From: JBMYZL01 sp965661765
Lineage (GTDB): Bacteria; Bacteroidota; Bacteroidia; Flavobacteriales_D; Sanyastnellaceae
Length of the DNA: 64,000 bases
Reading direction: 5' to 3'
NCBI GenBank assembly: GCA_965661765.1
Contig: CBFIFE010000003.1
Span: forward strand, 1 to 64,000
Position 1 is the stretch's first letter. Every line of letters starts with the position of its first letter. A model generated the notes under the pieces. The model did not search any database, was not told the DNA's origin, and worked only from the letters and a program-made list of their open reading frames with translations. Below are positions 1 through 7,532 of the stretch, one piece after another. The position numbers were made by a program, and so were the translations under genes.

Positions 1-31
1 TGAACAGCGCAAAATTACTCCAGACAGGCAG

Positions 32-39
32 TAGTTTTG
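32..39 (+). promoter_or_regulatory. -7-like promoter box before the DUF4249 gene
   Basis: TAGTTTTG matches the Bacteroidetes -7 consensus TAnnTTTG and lies 7 bases before the start codon at 47. I see no clear -33 TTG at the usual spacing. It suggests the gene can be transcribed on its own with almost no leader. Confidence 0.4.
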
Positions 40-46
40 ACATTCA

Positions 47-1039
47 ATGACGCTGAAGCATCCACAACTTATCCCCATTTGGTGTCTCATTGCCTTGTGC
101 ACAAGTTCTTGTGAGCAGCAGATTGAGGTGAAACTTCCGCCATCTCCTCGAGAACTGGTGGTGGAAGGCAGAATTGAGTCCGGCGCGAATCCAGTGGTTT
201 GGCTGGGCTGGACCCAAGGGTATTTCGAGCCTTTGGACCTGTCTCTTTCAGAGGATTTCTTTGTCGGCGGAGCGGCGGTGGTCTTGTCTCGGTCGGATGG
301 TGCGTCGGTCACTTTGGAGCCTTTTTGCACGGCGGATTTGCCGGAGCCCGTGTTGGAGCAGGTGGCCGCTGCCGTGGGGCTGCCAGTGGCGTTGTTGTCA
401 GCGGCAAATCTGTGCTTTTACACGACGTTTGACCCAGATTGGGTGGGTGAATCCGAGGTCACGTACGTTTTGTCTGTGGATTTGGACCAAACCTCCATCA
501 CCGCCACCACCCACATTCCTGCGCCCGTTCCGATGGACTCCTTGTGGTTGGACAGTCCGGGGCCGCCCGACAGCTTGGGCATTGCTTACGCGAGATTCAC
601 GGACCCCGACACTGTGGGCAATGCCTACCGTTGGTTTGCCCGGCGCATCAACAGACGTCCGGCTTGGGACGAAACGCCTGGCGTCATCAAAGATCCGGAT
701 TTCATTGCCCCACTCGGCAGTGTCATTGATGATGAGTTTTTCAATGGCCTGACCTTCGAGTTTTCGGCGTTTCGGGGCATTCCGCCTGGCAGCACAGCCC
801 CCGAGGATGATTTCACCAGTCCTGAATTTGGCTATTTCAAAGTCGGGGACACCGTTGTGGTCAAAGCCTGCACAATGGATCGCCAAGTCTACCTGGCCTT
901 GGCCAGTTACGAAGCGGCTGTTCTGGGACAAGGCAGTCCCTTTTCCGTGCCAGCCGATATGTTGACAAACGTCGTCGGAGGGCGTGGCCTTTTTGCCGGC
1001 TATGCGGCATCTTTGGACACCATCATTTACACACCATGA
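47..1039 (+). CDS. DUF4249 family outer-membrane-associated lipoprotein
   Basis: This 330-residue protein starts with a lipoprotein signal peptide: a hydrophobic stretch, then a lipobox ending in Cys at about residue 22 (TSSCEQQ). The next segment, with 'LVVEGRIESG', resembles the opening of DUF4249 proteins. These are Bacteroidota lipoproteins usually encoded just downstream of a TonB-dependent receptor, and are thought to act with it at the outer membrane. The receptor would lie to the left of this window. The stop overlaps the next start by 4 bases (ATGA), so the two are probably cotranscribed. The ligand is unknown. The family call is by sequence feel rather than by a search. Confidence 0.75.
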   Translation: MTLKHPQLIPIWCLIALCTSSCEQQIEVKLPPSPRELVVEGRIESGANPVVWLGWTQGYFEPLDLSLSEDFFVGGAAVVLSRSDGASVTLEPFCTADLPEPVLEQVAAAVGLPVALLSAANLCFYTTFDPDWVGESEVTYVLSVDLDQTSITATTHIPAPVPMDSLWLDSPGPPDSLGIAYARFTDPDTVGNAYRWFARRINRRPAWDETPGVIKDPDFIAPLGSVIDDEFFNGLTFEFSAFRGIPPGSTAPEDDFTSPEFGYFKVGDTVVVKACTMDRQVYLALASYEAAVLGQGSPFSVPADMLTNVVGGRGLFAGYAASLDTIIYTP

Positions 1040-2658
1040 ATCCATTTCATCTTTTGCAAACTGGTGCTTCGCTTGTTGTCGCTTTTTTGCTCAGCAGCAG
1101 CGCTTGCTTGATTGCCCAAGATTTTGATTTGCAGTCTGCTGAAGTCTACGAAGCCGGGGCCCGATTGAAACGTGCAGCAGAGGTGATGCTCGACGAGAAT
1201 GGGCGCTGGGAACAGACGATTTATGGCCTGGATGTGAACATCGAGCCTTCGACGATTCAAGTGCACCTTCCATCGGGGTGGTCCCTGTCAGGCATTGGCT
1301 TTCAGCGGGTGGTCAACAAGCCTTTGGCAGCGAAAAATGCCTTGGCAATGCAGGCGCTCTCCGAAGAGATTCAATCCCTAGAGGACACCCGAAGCATGCG
1401 GCAGGCGCTTCGAGAGACTTACGAAGAGGAGTTGCAGATGCTGCTGGCGAACCGGACGATTCGGGGCAGCGAGACTTTGCTTGTTGAAGATTTGAGAGAG
1501 GCGGCCAACTTTTGGCGAGATCGCGTCAAAGAACTCAAGTACTATTTGCTTGAGCTGGACATGGAAATCGGTGAGCTGGATGGCGACATGGCTGAGATTC
1601 GGAAAGAATGGGATGCCTTGAAGGTGGAGTCCGGTCAGGTGCGAGGGGCGATTGCCTTGCGCCTGCAAGGGCCGGGGAATGCAAAAGGAAGGGTTGAAGT
1701 CGATTGCGTGACGCGCTCTGCGGGCTGGCGCCCTGTGTTTGAGGCCAGTGTTGACCCCTCAGGAGCCGTGCGAATGCGCAGGTTTGCGGAGGCCACCCAA
1801 CGGACGGGGAACGACTGGTCTGGCATCGCCATTGGTTTTGCGGCTGGCAATCCCATGCAGGGATTGGCGCCACCTGCTGTCGGGCCGTTGACATTGCGCC
1901 CGCAGGCGCGGTCCGCCAGCTTGGGGAATTCTTATGAAATGGCGAGTGGCTGGAGCGGTGATCAGCCAGCCGATGCGCTGCCGATGAATGAGGGGCTGGT
2001 CTCCCGTTTGGATGGGAATTTTGCAACCGGAGCGGATTCGGGGACAGCAGTCGATCGGTATCGATTTGAACCGCAAGGGACTGCGGAAATCAATGGCGAC
2101 GGACAGCCAGAGCGAATTGCGCTCGAGGATTTCGCGCTGGACGGCACTTTGCGGATGTTGAGTTTGCCGGGGTTCTCCGATGAGGCCTACCAGATGGCGA
2201 CGACTTCAGATTGGGCCGGCGCCCGATTGATGCCTGGGGAAGTGCAGGTGATCGCAGGTGGCGCCTATCGCGGTGCGTTCAACATGACGCTGCCAGCCCC
2301 AGGGGATACATTGGAGTTCCCTGTCGGTCAAGATCCCCAAGTGCGCTCAAGCAGGGTTCGCATGGCAGACAAGTGCAAAAGCGCTGCGCTCGGCGGGAAG
2401 AAGTCCACTGAAGTCGTTTGGGAAATCACCATTTTAAATCAGCATGCACGCACGGTGGATGTTCGGGTTGTGGACCGGGTGCCCATTGCGGGGAATGAAA
2501 ACATTGAAGTCGAAGTGATCAACCTCAATGGCGGGAAGTTGGATCCAGTCACTGGACTGGTTTCCTGGCAGTTGGGTTTGGGAGCTGGCGAGCAGCGAAA
2601 ATTGCTTTTGGCCTACAAAGTGACGTATCCCAAATCCTACTATTTGCCCACCTTCTGA
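1036..2658 (+). CDS. DUF4139 domain protein (mucoidy-inhibitor MuiA-like)
   Basis: The protein has 540 residues with a signal peptide (about 1-27), so it should be exported. An N-terminal DUF4140-like beta region (about 30-95) is followed by a helical, charged region likely to form a coiled coil (about 100-210). The DUF4139 beta domain (about 215-540) includes the typical 'TRSAGWRPVFEA' segment, and the protein ends in a hydrophobic strand. Members of the family are widespread in Bacteroidota, and their biochemical role is not established. Its start overlaps the DUF4249 stop by 4 bases. Its 3' end overlaps the convergent lpxB-spoIID gene by 19 bases, so no terminator separates them. Confidence 0.8.
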   Translation: MNPFHLLQTGASLVVAFLLSSSACLIAQDFDLQSAEVYEAGARLKRAAEVMLDENGRWEQTIYGLDVNIEPSTIQVHLPSGWSLSGIGFQRVVNKPLAAKNALAMQALSEEIQSLEDTRSMRQALRETYEEELQMLLANRTIRGSETLLVEDLREAANFWRDRVKELKYYLLELDMEIGELDGDMAEIRKEWDALKVESGQVRGAIALRLQGPGNAKGRVEVDCVTRSAGWRPVFEASVDPSGAVRMRRFAEATQRTGNDWSGIAIGFAAGNPMQGLAPPAVGPLTLRPQARSASLGNSYEMASGWSGDQPADALPMNEGLVSRLDGNFATGADSGTAVDRYRFEPQGTAEINGDGQPERIALEDFALDGTLRMLSLPGFSDEAYQMATTSDWAGARLMPGEVQVIAGGAYRGAFNMTLPAPGDTLEFPVGQDPQVRSSRVRMADKCKSAALGGKKSTEVVWEITILNQHARTVDVRVVDRVPIAGNENIEVEVINLNGGKLDPVTGLVSWQLGLGAGEQRKLLLAYKVTYPKSYYLPTF

Positions 2659-4868
2659 AGCATCCGCCAAGCGGCTCTGGCGTCTGCCAAATGCACGTTT
2701 TGGTAGTAAGCGTTCAGGATCTCCCAGGCCTCAGCCCCGGCAGCAGCTCGGGCCATCGCGCCCTCTTGGCACATGCCGATGCCATGACCAAACCCTTGGC
2801 CTGTCAGGGCGACCTTGTCCCCTTGGTCATGCGCCACAAAGAACGCTGAGGGCAAATCAAATGCGGACCTTGCCGCAGCAGCGCGAATGGCGTGGGTGGA
2901 ATCCAACAAATGCGGCGAGCGCTTTCTGGGAAACATCGAAGTCGGGCCAGCGGACAATCCGCCGCGTTGCTCGGTCAGCCAGGTTCGCCAAGCTTCCCCC
3001 GCCAATTCTTTCTCCCAGTGGCTGTGTGCCCCGCCGGCACAAAAGGTGTCCCGGACACAACGCAGGTAGGGGAGGGAGCGCTGCCAAACCGCCTCAGCAC
3101 CTTGGGTGTGGCCGCCACAATTGCTGTGGAAGGCGGCCGTGATGGGTTGTCCGCGGTCGTCGATGAGAATGTGATGGCGGGTGTTCGCCACGGCATTGTA
3201 CATGGTGTCGGTGGCGGTCGTCAAACCATGATAGACTTGGCAATGGACTTGGTCGCAGACATGAAATCCTTCGACCTGATGTCGGCGAAGGGCTTGGACG
3301 GTGTAGGTTCGGCTGACGATGGCTTGGGCTTCATAAAAAGCCAAATCGTGGCCTTTTCCTGCCTCCGCCGATAGGACCCCAGGCAAGTATCGCTCCAAGC
3401 TTGTTTCCAAGATGGCCCGGATGCCTCGCCCGTTGCGGCCGTCCAAGTGCAGGGCACCGGTGTGCAGTTGCCGGGCCTTGCCAGGAGGACGAAGTTCAAG
3501 GACGTCGCCCACCGCTGTCGGCCGGATCAAGACGTATTGGCCAGGTGCAGCGAGCCAGCCCGCATTCGGTTCAATCGGCAACCACTCACCAATGGGCACC
3601 GTGTCCAAGACCGTTCCGCTGGCATCCACGCGTTGGTAGGTCGATGCGGGGATGCGCAAAGCCCATCCATCAAGGGTTTGGCCGCCATGCACGCCCACCC
3701 GCAAGACAGGCGCATCGCTTTGCGCCATCGAGGATTGTGGCGTGGACAACCAGGTCAACAGCACCACGCAAAGCCACTTGATGATCTGTTCAGCTACACG
3801 TCGCCCGGCGCCAGAAGTCCCCAGTTTCGCCCGCAAGGATTGCAATTGCTCGAGCATGACCAAGCGTTCTGCCGAATCGGGAATGGCCAGCAGTGGCGCC
3901 AAATCTTTTGCGAGTTGTTGCGCATGGCAATCGCTTTGAATGCGCTCCGGATAAACGGCCCGTTCCAAAATGATGTTGGGCAGGCCGATGAACGAAATTT
4001 GGGCCAAGCGTCGGGCAATCCAATAGGTGATGGCACTGGTTTTGTACCCGATGATGGTGGGCAGTCCGGCCAGGCCCGCTTCCAACGTGGCCGTTCCGCT
4101 GGTCACCAGCCCCGCCCGTGCTGCACGCAACAGCGGGCGTGTGGCATCCCGCAGCACTTCCACACCGGCTTCGGTGGCAGGAGCGTACCAAACTTCCGGC
4201 GCCCCCGGAGCAGCACCGACGATGGGACGGGCATCCGGCAATTGCTTCGCCGCAGCAAGCATCACAGGAAGCATTTTTTCCACTTCCTGCGCTCGGGAGC
4301 CAGGCAGCAATGCCAGAATCGGGCGTGTGTCGTGGCTTTCGGACAGGCCCAGGGGGGGCGTCGAATCGGAAAAGTCGAGCAAGGGATGTCCGACAAATGT
4401 GCATGGCACTTGGGCTTCATCGTACATGGCTTGCTCAAAAGGCAGGGTCACAAAGACGTGGTCCATGTCGCGCTTCAATGCGCGCATGCGACCGGGCTTC
4501 CATGCCCAAATGGCAGGGGAGATGTAATGGGCCGTGCGGATGCCACGGGCGTGGGCCCATCGGGCAAGTCGCATGTTGAAGCCGGGGAAATCCACGGTCA
4601 GCAGAAGATCCGGTTGGAACGCCTCAATTTGTCGGTGAGCCAGACGGAAATTTTTTTGGATGGTCCGCAAGTTTTTGGCCACCTCCCAAAACCCCATGAA
4701 AGCCATGGTGCGGTGGTGTTTCAGCACATCGACGCCGGCTGCTGCCATGGCATCTCCACCCCAGCCCTGAACCTCTATCGCTGTGGGCGTGTCGCGCAGA
4801 GCGGACACAACCTGAGCGGCATACATGTCCCCCGAGGCTTCTCCTGCCACCACGAAAATTCGCGTCAT
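2640..4868 (-). CDS. lpxB: Lipid-A-disaccharide synthase (LpxB) fused to a SpoIID/LytB-type domain
   Basis: One uninterrupted frame of 742 residues joins two recognisable proteins. Residues 1 to about 364 are LpxB, which condenses UDP-2,3-diacylglucosamine with lipid X on the cytoplasmic face. It shows 'VVAGEASGD' at the N-terminus, 'SPAIWAWKPGR', 'LLPGSRAQEV' and 'SGTATLEAGL'. Residues about 365-383 are a hydrophobic stretch ending in 'SSMAQ', like a signal peptide or transmembrane anchor. Residues about 385-742 are a SpoIID/LytB domain (peptidoglycan-acting lytic transglycosylase family), with 'LERYLPGVLSAEAG' (E502 is the likely catalytic Glu), 'AFHSNCGGHT' and 'GFGHGIGMCQEGA'. No ATG lies near the junction; only in-frame GTG/TTG codons inside the hydrophobic segment could start a separate product. 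The start at 4868 is set by the ATGA overlap with the upstream gene; longer open frame beyond it is noise. Confidence 0.85.
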   Translation of the reverse strand: MTRIFVVAGEASGDMYAAQVVSALRDTPTAIEVQGWGGDAMAAAGVDVLKHHRTMAFMGFWEVAKNLRTIQKNFRLAHRQIEAFQPDLLLTVDFPGFNMRLARWAHARGIRTAHYISPAIWAWKPGRMRALKRDMDHVFVTLPFEQAMYDEAQVPCTFVGHPLLDFSDSTPPLGLSESHDTRPILALLPGSRAQEVEKMLPVMLAAAKQLPDARPIVGAAPGAPEVWYAPATEAGVEVLRDATRPLLRAARAGLVTSGTATLEAGLAGLPTIIGYKTSAITYWIARRLAQISFIGLPNIILERAVYPERIQSDCHAQQLAKDLAPLLAIPDSAERLVMLEQLQSLRAKLGTSGAGRRVAEQIIKWLCVVLLTWLSTPQSSMAQSDAPVLRVGVHGGQTLDGWALRIPASTYQRVDASGTVLDTVPIGEWLPIEPNAGWLAAPGQYVLIRPTAVGDVLELRPPGKARQLHTGALHLDGRNGRGIRAILETSLERYLPGVLSAEAGKGHDLAFYEAQAIVSRTYTVQALRRHQVEGFHVCDQVHCQVYHGLTTATDTMYNAVANTRHHILIDDRGQPITAAFHSNCGGHTQGAEAVWQRSLPYLRCVRDTFCAGGAHSHWEKELAGEAWRTWLTEQRGGLSAGPTSMFPRKRSPHLLDSTHAIRAAAARSAFDLPSAFFVAHDQGDKVALTGQGFGHGIGMCQEGAMARAAAGAEAWEILNAYYQNVHLADARAAWRMLQKVGK

Positions 4869-5188
4869 GAGCCGAGGGCGGTTTGGGCTTGAATCCAAAT
4901 GATCAACAACACACTCAGAATCATGGTGAGCATCAGGCCCCGAGTGAACCGGTACATGTCTTTTTGCAAGGCCAAATAAAAGACGCCCACATTGAACAAC
5001 ACACTGACCGTCAGGATGGAATCCTTGTACAAACTGCTCGCAATGAACACATTTTGAACGAAGTATGAAAAGTCTTGGTGGTTTGCGGTGCACCACCACG
5101 CGGCCAACAGCAAAAATCCTGCCCCGGTGCCCACCAATCCAGCCAAAATGCCCAAGGCAAAGTGATTCAGTCGAGCTTCAGATTCCAT
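4865..5188 (-). CDS. Small multi-pass membrane protein of unknown function
   Basis: This 107-residue protein has about three to four predicted membrane segments: 12-31, 46-66 and 80-102 are clearly hydrophobic. I do not recognise a family or any catalytic motif. It sits between surE (22-base overlap) and lpxB (4-base ATGA overlap), so translational coupling within one operon is likely. Its position directly before an LpxB-SpoIID fusion makes an envelope role plausible, but that is inference. Confidence 0.65.
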   Translation of the reverse strand: MESEARLNHFALGILAGLVGTGAGFLLLAAWWCTANHQDFSYFVQNVFIASSLYKDSILTVSVLFNVGVFYLALQKDMYRFTRGLMLTMILSVLLIIWIQAQTALGS

Positions 5189-5964
5189 TCGTTCAGCGTG
5201 GACATGGCGTGGTGAGCAGTCAAGTCAAATTGCGTCGGAACAACAGAAACGAACCCATGTTCTAGTGCCCAAATGTCCGTATCCGTGCCGATGTCCGGGT
5301 TCTTGAATTCCCCAGTCATCCAAAAGTACGTTTTGCCACCGGGGGTCTGGCGTTTGTCGAACGCGTCGTCCCAATGACCTGCGCTTTGTCGGCATACTTT
5401 GATGCCTGCAATGGCTTCGGCTGGGATTTTGGGAATGTTGACATTCAGGCAGGTTCCTTTCGGCATGCCGTGTTCGAGAACCTGGCGCGCGAGGGTTCGG
5501 GCGACCGGGCGGCATGCGGAGAAATCTGCGTCCCAGGCGAAGTCCAACAAACTGAAACCGATGGAAGGAATGCCTTCCACTGCGCCTTCGACCGCGGCCG
5601 ACATGGTGCCGCTGTAGATGACATTGATGGAAGCATTGGATCCGTGGTTGATGCCGCTGACGAGAAGGTCGGGTTTGCGGTGCAGCACTTCGTGAATCGC
5701 GAGTTTCACACAATCGACAGGCGTCCCATTCGATTGCCAGGCCTCCACGACGCCAGGAATCCCCGGTTCATGCCGTTCCAACCGAAGCACCTCGTGAATG
5801 GTGACCGCATGGCCCATTCCGCTTTGTGGGCTGTCGGGCGCCACCATCACCACGTCACCGAACGCCGTCATTTCTTCGGCCAAGGTCCGAATGCCTCCCG
5901 CGGTGATTCCATCATCATTTGTGACCAGGATCAAAGGCCGCCCTGAGTTGTGCCAGTCGTTCAT
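5167..5964 (-). CDS. surE: 5'/3'-nucleotidase SurE
   Basis: The 265-residue protein has the SurE signature near its N-terminus: 'ILVTNDDG' with metal-binding Asp17 and Asp18, 'VAPDSPQSGMGHAVT' (the conserved Ser/Asn-type loop), and 'LLVSGINHGSN' with 'YSGTMSAAVEGA'. SurE enzymes are cytoplasmic, metal-dependent phosphatases acting on nucleoside 5'- and 3'-monophosphates. Length matches the family (about 250-270). Its start overlaps the stop of pepD by ATGA and its 3' end overlaps the small membrane-protein gene, so it is the second gene of the operon. Confidence 0.95.
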   Translation of the reverse strand: MNDWHNSGRPLILVTNDDGITAGGIRTLAEEMTAFGDVVMVAPDSPQSGMGHAVTIHEVLRLERHEPGIPGVVEAWQSNGTPVDCVKLAIHEVLHRKPDLLVSGINHGSNASINVIYSGTMSAAVEGAVEGIPSIGFSLLDFAWDADFSACRPVARTLARQVLEHGMPKGTCLNVNIPKIPAEAIAGIKVCRQSAGHWDDAFDKRQTPGGKTYFWMTGEFKNPDIGTDTDIWALEHGFVSVVPTQFDLTAHHAMSTLNEWNLKLD

Positions 5965-7424
5965 GCGGATTGGGTTGCTGGGATGCGCGCCAACGCATCC
6001 GTGAAAAAATCCCAGAACTTTTGGACTGAGCTGATTTGTACACGTTCATCTGGGCTGTGGGCACCGCGAATGTTGGGGCCAAAACTGGCCATGTCCAAGT
6101 CCGGATAATTCGTCCCCAGAATGCCACATTCCAAACCCGCATGACAAGCAATGACCTTCGGCTGTTCAGCAAACTTTTCCACGTACAATTCGCGCAACAA
6201 CGCCGTGGTCGGGCTGTTGGGGTTCGGTGTCCAACCTGGATAGCTTCCGCTGAAGGTCGTGGCCAGCCCAGCGAGCGCAAAAGCGGCGGAAATGCTTCTG
6301 GCGTGGTCATCTTTTTCGGAATCAACGGAGCTTCGGCAGAGGCATTGGATGGTGACTTCTCCTTCGCGGACCTGCACACGGGCGAGGTTGTTGGAGGTTT
6401 GGACCAAATCCGGGATGTCCGGGCTCATCCGATGGATGCCGACAGGGCAGGCTTGGATGGCCAGCAACAGGGCTTTCGCCGTCATGGCGGGCAGGCACGC
6501 CGACGGGGCACCCACAGGAACCACATCCAGTTGCAAGCCAGGGTCAGTGGTGGCGTATTCCTGAACGATGGCATCAAACGAAGCACGGAGTTGGCGTTCA
6601 GCGGCATCGGCGTCCGTCGTGGCAATTGTGGCTTCCGACTCACGGGGAATGGCGTTGCGCAACCCACCCCCGTTGATTTCCGCGATTTGGAAATCGAGCA
6701 CCTCGCTCAACTCCAGCAAGAGGCGGTTCATTTGCTTGTTTGCATTCAGCAGTCCTTTGTGGATGTCCATGCCCGAGTGCCCTCCACTGCCACCGCGAAT
6801 TCGGATGGTCAGGCCTGTCGCACTGGATTTCGTGGGCTCCGACTGGTACATCCCAGTGGAGGTGACGTCCACGCCGCCGGCGCATCCGATGGACAATTCG
6901 TCGTCATCTTCCGTGTCCAAATTCAGCAGAACTTGGCCAGTCAACCAACCGCCTTGCAAGCCCAATGCCCCGGTCATTCCGGTCTCCTCGTCAATGGTGA
7001 ACAGGGCTTCGAGTGGGGGGTGCGGGATGTCTTTGGAGGCCAAAACCGCGCAAATGGCAGCCACCCCGATGCCGTTGTCAGCACCCAAAGTGGTTCCTTC
7101 TGCGGCGACCCAATCCCCTTGGATGACCATGCGGATGCCCTCCGTTTCGAAGTTGAAATCGGTGTCTGCGTTTTTTTGGCACACCATGTCCAAATGGCTT
7201 TGCAGCACCACTGTTTTTCGATTTTCCATGCCCGGTGTTGCAGGCTTCCGAATCAACACATTGCCCACGGCATCTTCTTCAGCAGGCAATCCGAGTTGTT
7301 CCCCGACCCCACGGGCCCAGGCCCGCACGCGCTCCTCTTGCTTTGAAGGGCGTGGCACTGCATTGAGATCGGCAAAGTATCCCCACAAAGCAGTGGGCTC
7401 TAAAGTGCGAATGGCTTCTGACAT
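5961..7424 (-). CDS. pepD: Aminoacyl-histidine dipeptidase (cytosol non-specific dipeptidase, M20 family)
   Basis: This 487-residue protein matches the PepD type of M20 metallopeptidase. It has 'VVLQSHLDMVCQK' (metal His and Asp), 'TLGADNGIGVAA' (bridging Asp), 'TIDEETGMTGA' (catalytic Glu and metal Glu), 'NLDTEDDDELSIGCAGG' and 'ACHAGLECGIL'. The lid domain carries 'RGGSGGHSGMDI'. It hydrolyses dipeptides such as carnosine-type Xaa-His in the cytoplasm. The start at 7424 gives the family's usual length and sits 5 bases after a -7-like box. The frame stays open further upstream over parE, but that part is antisense noise. It is the first gene of the operon pepD-surE-membrane protein-lpxB. Confidence 0.93.
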   Translation of the reverse strand: MSEAIRTLEPTALWGYFADLNAVPRPSKQEERVRAWARGVGEQLGLPAEEDAVGNVLIRKPATPGMENRKTVVLQSHLDMVCQKNADTDFNFETEGIRMVIQGDWVAAEGTTLGADNGIGVAAICAVLASKDIPHPPLEALFTIDEETGMTGALGLQGGWLTGQVLLNLDTEDDDELSIGCAGGVDVTSTGMYQSEPTKSSATGLTIRIRGGSGGHSGMDIHKGLLNANKQMNRLLLELSEVLDFQIAEINGGGLRNAIPRESEATIATTDADAAERQLRASFDAIVQEYATTDPGLQLDVVPVGAPSACLPAMTAKALLLAIQACPVGIHRMSPDIPDLVQTSNNLARVQVREGEVTIQCLCRSSVDSEKDDHARSISAAFALAGLATTFSGSYPGWTPNPNSPTTALLRELYVEKFAEQPKVIACHAGLECGILGTNYPDLDMASFGPNIRGAHSPDERVQISSVQKFWDFFTDALARIPATQSA

Positions 7425-7429
7425 GACCC

Positions 7430-7437
7430 CAAAGGTA
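7430..7437 (-). promoter_or_regulatory. -7-like promoter box for the pepD-surE-lpxB operon
   Basis: On the minus strand TACCTTTG matches TAnnTTTG and ends 5 bases before the pepD ATG. A TTG at 7463-7465 could be the -33 element, but its 25-base spacing is slightly long. The divergent parE gene begins about 110 bases away. Confidence 0.45.
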
Positions 7438-7532
7438 AAGCGCGCTGCGGGGATGGTGTGGTCAAAAGGGTGTGAATAAATCGCCGCGAATTGCCGGCAT
7501 CGTTTTCGGTGAAACCGGTAATTTGCGAGGTT

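Noticed and set aside
3447..4892. 481-codon open frame on the plus strand opposite lpxB
   Set aside because: It is antisense to a clear LpxB-SpoIID gene, has Gln/Arg/His-rich noise composition and no motif. Long antisense frames are common in GC-rich genes.
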